Below the pieces are notes generated by a model, which saw only the letters and a program-made list of their open reading frames with translations, ran no database searches and had not been told where the DNA came from. From contig CAJOFM010000001.1 in NCBI GenBank assembly GCA_905233915.1, positions 124,001-188,000 on the forward strand: 64,000 bases of DNA, given 5' to 3'. This DNA comes from an uncultured Muribaculaceae bacterium. GTDB taxonomy: Bacteria > Bacteroidota > Bacteroidia > Bacteroidales > Muribaculaceae. The position numbers and the translations under genes are program-made. Positions 59,037 to 64,000 of this stretch are shown piece after piece; position 1 is the first letter of the stretch; every line of letters begins with the position of its first letter.

Positions 59037-61094
59037 TTATCTGAACAGGTTGATGCGGATACCCAAATAGGCCATCGCACCGCTCACGGGGCCCCACACC
59101 ATGGTGGGGTCGAACAACTGGCTCCAGGGCTGGTCGGCGGCAATGATGGGATTGGGCTGACGGTAGTTGGTCAGGTTCTCTCCGCCCAGATAGACCGAAA
59201 AATGCCTGAACCAACGGGTGACTTGGGCATTCAACTGGCAATGGGCGGGGAAACGGGGATTCCATGACAGCCGGGTGTCGTCACCGATATAATAGGGATC
59301 GGGCATGCGGCCACTGCCGTTGAGCTGCAGGGTCACGTCAAACTCCCAAAGCCCTAACGGGGTCTTGTAGGATGCTGCCACCAGTCCCTTGAAGCGCGGC
59401 GTGAGGGGCTTCTCGCGCAACTTGCCGCCATAGGTTGTCTTGACATCGTTGCGGCGATAGGCGACGGTCAGTTCCAGCCCCTCGACGACGGGATAGGATA
59501 CGTCCACCTGCCACGTGTGGGAGCGGGACTTGCCGTCCAGGTCGCTGATATAGGTGACCAACGGATCGGTATCCATGTCGATGACCATCTGGTGCTCAAA
59601 GCGGGTGTAGTGGTACTCGGCATTGACCTTCAACAGCTTGCCCCACAACGGGATGTCCCACGCTGAGGTAAAACCGTAGTTCCAGGCGCTCTCCTGATGC
59701 AGGTCACCGAAGACAATGTGACGCCCGCTGGCCAGCAGATAGTGGTTCTCGGCCAGGGCGTGTGCCGTGCGGTAGCCCTTACCGGCCGACAAACGAACGG
59801 TGAGGAACTGCGCCGGATGCAGGCGCAGGTGCAGGCGTGGCGTGACAAACGTGCCGTGCAGGCTGCTGTGGTCCACACGCACACCGGCCATCAGCGTCAT
59901 CACGTCGCTGGCGGGAGTGAACGTGTATTGACCGTAGGCTCCAGTAACGGTCTCCTTCTCCAGCAGGTGGATTAAGGGCCCATCGGCAATATGAACCAAG
60001 CGATAATCCTGTGACAGGTTGTCGTGGTTGAGGCTCAAGCCTAGCGACAGGGTGTGAGGGTCGGTCAAGCGGGTCTCGAACATGAGTTGCGCATAGGCAT
60101 TGGTCTCGTTGACGTCATATCGCTTGTAGCCATAGGCTCCGTCCAGGTCGTGATAGGCTGCCGAGGCCATCAGGGCGATGTTGGTGCCGCGCTCGGCATT
60201 GAGCACAACGGCATGCTTCATGTAGCCCTCATAGCGGCGCGTCTTCAGGTCTATGGCAAAGAGCTCTGCCCCCTTGTGATGTGCCTGGGTCTGCCCGCTA
60301 TGGCGTTTCTCGTCAATCATGCCCACACCGCCATGGAAGATGTAGCGGTCGCCCAGCCAGTCCCAACGGCTCTGCAGGTTCACCTGCCGCACATTGGGTT
60401 GGTCCATGAAGTGGTCATGGTTGTGGTCCATATCGGCCAGATTGTCCTCATAGTGCGCCAGCAGATTGGCATTGAGTCGAGGCGTCAGGTGCAGGTTGCC
60501 GTCGGCATTGGCCTCGATGCGGCCGTCGCTGTTGCCGTACAGGTTGAGCGTCACGCCCTGCTCGTCCTCGGGCTTGAGGTACTCCACATCTATTTGTCCC
60601 GTGATGCCCTCATAGCCGTTTCGCACCGACGAGGCCCCCTTCGACACCTGGATGCTCTTCATCCACGGTCCCGGCACGTAGCCTAACGCGAAGGGCAAGG
60701 CAGCACCCCGCCAATCGGGCAGGTTCTCGGCCAGCATCTGCACATAGGTGCCGCTCAGCCCCAGCAGCTTGATTTGCTTGGCTCCGGTGGCGGCATCGCT
60801 GTAGTTGACGTCCACCGACGGGTTGGTGGTGAAACTCTCGCCCAGGTTGCAGCAGGCGGCCTTGAACAGCTCGGCCCTGTTGATGCGCATCGCGTTCTCG
60901 GCCCCGGCGACGCGGCTCATGCCAGGCCGACGCGAAGTCACAGTGACCTCGTCAATGGTCTGCATGGGTATCGAGTCCCCGTGCTGGCTCACCGACGTCG
61001 TATCGACGCCACTGGCAACAACGCGTACCTGACCCACAGCCTGCGATAAGGCAACGGTCATGCTCAGTGCCAATATGAACCTGCGAAACGTCAT
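59037..61094 (-). CDS. TonB-dependent receptor, probable metal uptake
   Basis: 685 residues from the ATG at 61094 (an in-frame ATG at 61154 would precede the promoter box). A signal peptide (MTFRRFILALSMTVALSQAVG), TonB box-like IDEVTVTSRR, plug domain (LFKAACCNLGESFTTNPSVDVNY; KQIKLLGLSGTYVQMLAENLP; VSKGASSVRNGYEGITGQIDVEYLKPE) and a beta-barrel ending in Phe-Arg follow. A His-rich extracellular-type segment (DHNHDHFMDQ, about 225-234) could bind metal. With the HMA protein directly downstream, copper or another soft metal is the likely cargo, but this is inference from pairing. Confidence 0.9.
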   Translation of the reverse strand: MTFRRFILALSMTVALSQAVGQVRVVASGVDTTSVSQHGDSIPMQTIDEVTVTSRRPGMSRVAGAENAMRINRAELFKAACCNLGESFTTNPSVDVNYSDAATGAKQIKLLGLSGTYVQMLAENLPDWRGAALPFALGYVPGPWMKSIQVSKGASSVRNGYEGITGQIDVEYLKPEDEQGVTLNLYGNSDGRIEANADGNLHLTPRLNANLLAHYEDNLADMDHNHDHFMDQPNVRQVNLQSRWDWLGDRYIFHGGVGMIDEKRHSGQTQAHHKGAELFAIDLKTRRYEGYMKHAVVLNAERGTNIALMASAAYHDLDGAYGYKRYDVNETNAYAQLMFETRLTDPHTLSLGLSLNHDNLSQDYRLVHIADGPLIHLLEKETVTGAYGQYTFTPASDVMTLMAGVRVDHSSLHGTFVTPRLHLRLHPAQFLTVRLSAGKGYRTAHALAENHYLLASGRHIVFGDLHQESAWNYGFTSAWDIPLWGKLLKVNAEYHYTRFEHQMVIDMDTDPLVTYISDLDGKSRSHTWQVDVSYPVVEGLELTVAYRRNDVKTTYGGKLREKPLTPRFKGLVAASYKTPLGLWEFDVTLQLNGSGRMPDPYYIGDDTRLSWNPRFPAHCQLNAQVTRWFRHFSVYLGGENLTNYRQPNPIIAADQPWSQLFDPTMVWGPVSGAMAYLGIRINLFR

Positions 61095-61118
61095 GCCAAT
61101 AGAAATTGGAAATCGCAA

Positions 61119-61126
61119 CAAAATTA
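61119..61126 (-). promoter_or_regulatory. Promoter -7 box (TAATTTTG, minus strand) of the receptor gene
   Basis: TAATTTTG on the minus strand lies 24 bases before the ATG at 61094. A GTTG at 61149-61146 is a possible -33 element with 19-base spacing. Confidence 0.5.
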
Positions 61127-61200
61127 CAACTAATTTGCAATTTAGCAACTTCACAACCCAAGAATGTCAAAAACTGCACCCTAAAATCTCAAAAAATCGC

Positions 61201-61208
61201 TAACTTTG
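61201..61208 (+). promoter_or_regulatory. Promoter -7 box (TAACTTTG) of the small lipoprotein gene
   Basis: TAACTTTG lies 27 bases before the ATG at 61236, in the region shared with the divergent receptor gene. Confidence 0.55.
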
Positions 61209-61235
61209 CCGTTCAAGAGAAAACAGAACTGATTT

Positions 61236-61595
61236 ATGAAACACCTTGCCACATTACTTGCATTGACAGCCCTGCTGCTGTGCTCATGCCATCACAGCGA
61301 CTCAACGGGCACCATCACGGCCCAGATGGCCCTCGAGGGAGTGAACAACTACTGCCACAGCGAATATGACTGGAGCGTCGCCAAGGATAACTCCTCGATG
61401 ATGTCTGTCACGATGGGCGAAGAGACCGAGACGGAGTATCAAGTGATTTTCCGCAGCTACACGGGTGCCCTGGTTCACTTCTATGTCGATAAGGCAACGG
61501 GCAAGACACGCCTGGTCGAGACGGTCCCGGCGCTTGATGTCGATAGCGCCGCCGGCACCATCAACCTGCTGGATTACATCGAGAAGAACCGATAA
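61236..61595 (+). CDS. Small lipoprotein of unknown function
   Basis: 119 residues with a lipobox (ALTALLLCSC, Cys18). The mature part (EGVNNYCHSEYDWSVAK; VTMGEETETEYQVIFRSYTGALVHFYVDKATGKTRLVE) has the look of a small PepSY-like or cystatin-like sheet packed on a helix, but I cannot assign a family. It starts a three-gene plus-strand set with a GNAT and a Nim-like gene (16 bases, then overlap), which suggests one transcript rather than shared function. Confidence 0.65.
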   Translation: MKHLATLLALTALLLCSCHHSDSTGTITAQMALEGVNNYCHSEYDWSVAKDNSSMMSVTMGEETETEYQVIFRSYTGALVHFYVDKATGKTRLVETVPALDVDSAAGTINLLDYIEKNR

Positions 61596-61611
61596 AGACA
61601 AACCGCAGTTT

Positions 61612-62142
61612 ATGGAAACAGGAATCAGAATGATACCCCTCGCCGAAGAGCGCGTCATCGCGTTTAAGGAGGAAATGCAGGAGGCCTTTGAGCGCGGCTT
61701 TCAGGGGCATGTTAAAGAAGACGGCGACAACCAGTGGCAAGTGCTGCCCGACGGGGACTTCTACCAGTCCTTGCGGGCCGAGGGCGCCGAGGCCTATGAG
61801 GCTGTTGATGCCGACGGGCAGCGTGTGGGCGGCGCCATCATCTGTATCGACGGGGCGAACCGTCATGGGGAACTGTCGTTCCTCTACGTGAAGCCGGGCG
61901 TGCAGGGCAAGGGCATCGGCCAAGCCATCTGGAAGGCCATCGAGGCGATGCACCCCGAGGTTGAGGTGTGGGAGACCTGCACCCCCTATTTCGACCGCCG
62001 CAACATCCATTTCTATATCAACTGCTGCGGCTTCCATGCCATCGAGTTCTTCAATGCCCACCACCGTGACCCGAACATGCCCGAGCAGTACGACCCCAGC
62101 GACGGCCTGTTCGTGTTCGAGAAACGAGTGAAACACCAATGA
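61612..62142 (+). CDS. GNAT-family N-acetyltransferase
   Basis: 176 residues from the ATG at 61612. The acetyl-CoA motif A is LSFLYVKPGVQGKGIGQAIWKAIE (V-x3-QGKGIG), followed by VWETCTPYFDRRNIHFYINCCGF, the motif B region. The N-terminal segment (EEMQEAFERGFQGHVKE) is shared with a subgroup of uncharacterised bacterial acetyltransferases. The substrate is unknown. The stop codon overlaps the start of the Nim-like gene (ATGA), showing translational coupling. Confidence 0.9.
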   Translation: METGIRMIPLAEERVIAFKEEMQEAFERGFQGHVKEDGDNQWQVLPDGDFYQSLRAEGAEAYEAVDADGQRVGGAIICIDGANRHGELSFLYVKPGVQGKGIGQAIWKAIEAMHPEVEVWETCTPYFDRRNIHFYINCCGFHAIEFFNAHHRDPNMPEQYDPSDGLFVFEKRVKHQ

Positions 62143-62657
62143 CAGAACATCAAACTCACTTCACCATGACAGAATTCAGACCCATGCGCCGTCATCGGCA
62201 ACAATTATCCAAGGAAGAATGTGAAAGCATCCTAGGCCGTTGCACATCGGGCGTGCTTGCGCTCTCGGGCGATGGCGGCTACCCGTACGCCGTGCCCCTA
62301 AGCTACGTCTATGCCGACGGGGCCATCATCTTCCATTCGGCGGTTGAGGGACACAAGATTGATGCCGTCAAGCAGGACAGCCGTTGCTCGTTTTGCGTCA
62401 TCGATCAGGACGAAATCAAGCCCGCCGAGTTCACGACCCACTTCAGGAGCGTGATTGCATTCGGCCGCATCCACATCCTCGAGAATGCCGACGACAAGGT
62501 ACAGGCCCTGCGCCTGCTGGGCCGCCGATACTCTCCCAACGACGACCACGGCCTGCAGCACGAGATTGACAAATCACTGGACCACGTCCTGCTCCTGCGC
62601 CTCGACATCGAGCACCTCTCCGGCAAGCAAGCCATCGAACTGACCAAAGCCCGATAG
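62139..62657 (+). CDS. Pyridoxamine-5'-phosphate-oxidase-like (Nim-family-like) flavoprotein
   Basis: 172 residues. The FMN-binding split-barrel fold is recognisable: MRRHRQQLSKEECESILGRCTSGVLAL, GGYPYAVPLSYVYADGAIIFHSAVEGHKIDAV, SRCSFCVIDQDEI, FRSVIAFGRIHILEN. This is close to the pattern of Nim nitroimidazole reductases and their many housekeeping homologues. The sequence alone does not show drug resistance. The ATG at 62139 overlaps the GNAT stop; an internal ATG at 62166 (MTEFRPMRRHR) is also plausible and closer to the usual family start. Confidence 0.9.
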   Translation: MTEHQTHFTMTEFRPMRRHRQQLSKEECESILGRCTSGVLALSGDGGYPYAVPLSYVYADGAIIFHSAVEGHKIDAVKQDSRCSFCVIDQDEIKPAEFTTHFRSVIAFGRIHILENADDKVQALRLLGRRYSPNDDHGLQHEIDKSLDHVLLLRLDIEHLSGKQAIELTKAR

Positions 62658-63618
62658 GCCTTAGTGAACAGTTAATTACTCATTATTTTCGTCCGTTTCG
62701 TCCGCGCGTGCACGTGCCTGTTGTCTCGGGTCCTGCGGGGCTAATGCTGATTACGCTAATTCATCTAATTAACGCTAAGTTTTTTTCATTGGCTCCCGCA
62801 CCGTAGGGCCTCGCCTTGGCGTGGCCGTTTGCCTCACGCTAAGACGCTAAGATTTCAGTTTTCAGTTTTTAGTTGGCATCCGCATCCCTAAAGCCTAAAA
62901 CCTAATATTATCCGTCCGTTTCGTCCGCGCACGCACGTGTCCAAATTAAAAACAAGAAATACAACTATCTATCAAACAACAGATATATCTGATACATCTG
63001 ACGGCATCCGCACACGGTTCCAAACAACCTCAACAACAAAGATGACGAGAACAACAAAGTATGACGGGGAGAAGCATTTGTTTGGCGACTCGACGGATTG
63101 GGTGGAGTTCGGGTGGTTCAGCAGGGAGGAGTTCTTGAAGGTTATCGGGGACGGTTGGTGGCGGCGTGAACATTGACGGCAACGCCTTGAAAACTGATGG
63201 TTGTGCGTATGCATGCGGACGGAACGGAAAAGGCGGAAAACTATTGAGTAGAGTATATATTTATTTTGTTTGTGTCAGTACTTGCGAGGACAACAACCCG
63301 TTTTCCGTTTCTTCCGTTTTCCGTTTCTTCCGTTATATATATAATAGGCGGACGGACGGAAAAGGCACAGGGATAAAATAGGGACGGTTCTTTTGATGTA
63401 ATTTTGATGTAATTTTCCTGGGTGGGGCACAAGGAAAAAGCCGCCAGGCTGTTAAGGTGAATCTTAGCGGCCTGGCGGCTTAGCGTGTCTGTCGCCCCTT
63501 CGGGGCTTATTATTGGGTGGGTACCTATAGAACACAGGGGTTCCGTGCTTCGCACTTCACCCCTGCCTATACCCTTAACAGCCCTAACGGGCTTCACTGT
63601 TGTTTGAAAAGTCAAGGG
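62658..63618. repeat. Repeat-rich gene-free stretch with composite repeat (copy 2) and modular element (copy C)
   Basis: No convincing gene was found; a 79-codon ORF at 62937 lacks any recognisable feature. From left to right: TCGTCCGCGCGTGCACG at 62700; composite repeat at 62833-62940 (CGCTAAGACGCTAAGATTT, AGTTGGCATCC, CCTAAAGCCTAAAACC, TTTCGTCCGCGCACG); a block like 34926-34975 at 63005-63057; a twofold CCGTTTTCCGTTTCTT repeat at about 63298-63331; a doubled TTTTGATGTAA at about 63391-63412; and the modular element at 63434-63597 with hairpin arms 63438-63456/63463-63481. Confidence 0.7.
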
Positions 63619-64000
63619 TTAGTCGTCGGTGCCGAAGAGGGGGTCTTCGGGCATGACCATCACGGGCTTGGTTTCGGCGGCCTTGAGGATGTGCTGCGGC
63701 ACATACTTCTTGTCCACGACGAGACGGAAGGAGTACTCGTTGAACCACTCGTTGGTCATGATGATGTATCCCTTGTGGCCGCTGTCGCCGCCCCAGGAGT
63801 TCTCGACTTTCCACTTGACGGGCTTGCCGTTTTCATCAAGGTCGACGGCGGTGAGCGTCATGGCGTGGGTCGAGCCGCTGTCGAAGGTGGCGATGCGCTG
63901 GGCCTTGTCCATGGGGAAGGTTGTGCCGAACAGGGTGGCGTAGTCGAAGTTGTCGAGGGCGAGGTAACCGTTGTCGCGGTTGAGCTGCTTGCCCACGTCG
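63619..64000 (-). CDS. C1-family aminopeptidase C/bleomycin hydrolase, C-terminal part
   Basis: Only the last about 127 codons are in the window; the reading frame stays open to the right edge, so the GTG-like codon at 63996 is not the start. The catalytic His is in STHAMTLTAVDLDENGKPVKW and the catalytic Asn in WKVENSWG. The C-terminal GHKGYIIMTNEWFNEYSFRLVVDKKYV is diagnostic for PepC/bleomycin hydrolase. The nucleophile Cys and any signal peptide lie outside. The tail ends in DPLFGTDD rather than at the usual penultimate residues, so an added C-terminal extension blocks self-trimming unless it is processed. It faces the repeat-rich region. Confidence 0.92.
   Translation of the reverse strand, partial: DVGKQLNRDNGYLALDNFDYATLFGTTFPMDKAQRIATFDSGSTHAMTLTAVDLDENGKPVKWKVENSWGGDSGHKGYIIMTNEWFNEYSFRLVVDKKYVPQHILKAAETKPVMVMPEDPLFGTDD

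Noticed and set aside
62139..62657. Nitroimidazole resistance gene
   Set aside because: The protein is Nim-like only at family level; most such homologues are housekeeping flavoproteins and nothing in the context (insertion-sequence promoter, mobile element) points to resistance.
62937..63176. 79-codon ORF in the repeat-rich gap
   Set aside because: No recognisable motif, no promoter box or conserved start, and part of it overlaps dispersed repeats.

Overview
The window looks like chromosomal DNA of a gut-type Bacteroidales bacterium (Muribaculaceae- or Prevotellaceae-like). The reasons are many Bacteroidetes-type promoters (TTTG, about 20 bases, then TAnnTTTG), secreted BspA-type leucine-rich-repeat proteins, dockerin-tailed secreted proteins, a TonB-dependent receptor, an SLC45-type maltodextrin transporter with a CBM20-MalQ, and lipoproteins with Bacteroidetes-style lipoboxes. 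No phage, integrase or transposase gene was recognised.

Layout. 1-13.4 kb: a truncated outer-membrane phospholipase, a DUF4421 protein, tRNA-Arg(CCG), uracil-DNA glycosylase, a large M16 peptidase, two dockerin-tailed secreted proteins, a CDP-alcohol phosphatidyltransferase/ATP-grasp pair, a PBP4-type carboxypeptidase with a small HExxH protein, and an orphan ECF S component. 13.4-29 kb: glycerate kinase with a coiled-coil lipoprotein, RsmI with an acidic Pro-rich protein, a three-gene glucan operon (transporter, MalQ, pullulanase), YchF, a glycosyltransferase and TrkAH. 29-38 kb: a membrane-anchored unknown, a 1073-residue single-chain amine-dehydrogenase-like flavoprotein, a WbuC cupin, an AlkZ-like glycosylase, a strong 6S RNA candidate, and directly after it an EcoRI-type adenine methyltransferase paired with a DUF262-HNH nuclease. 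38-45 kb: a seven-gene redox operon (acetyltransferase, SDR, flavodoxin, YqhD-like alcohol dehydrogenase, aldo/keto reductase, DUF362, CMD-cupin) divergent from an AraC regulator. 45.3-48.8 kb: a radical SAM/SPASM enzyme followed by three paralogues that share an N-terminal leader but carry different C-terminal domains. 48.8-58 kb: an LRR-dockerin-FISUMP protein, then a second AraC-associated redox cluster with a flavodoxin-dockerin fusion and a truncated amidohydrolase. 58-64 kb: a TonB receptor/heavy-metal-domain pair, small lipoproteins, GNAT and Nim-like genes, a long repeat-rich gap, and the C-terminus of a bleomycin-hydrolase-type peptidase.

The best candidates for something undescribed are the radical SAM/leader-paralogue cassette (45.3-48.8 kb) and the methyltransferase/DUF262-HNH pair behind the 6S RNA (35.0-37.6 kb), whose methyltransferase is a compositional mosaic. 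Dispersed intergenic elements (three copies of a modular hairpin element, TTAGG-like short tandem repeats, and a composite repeat) mark most longer gene-free stretches. All assignments come from reading the sequence; no database search was run.
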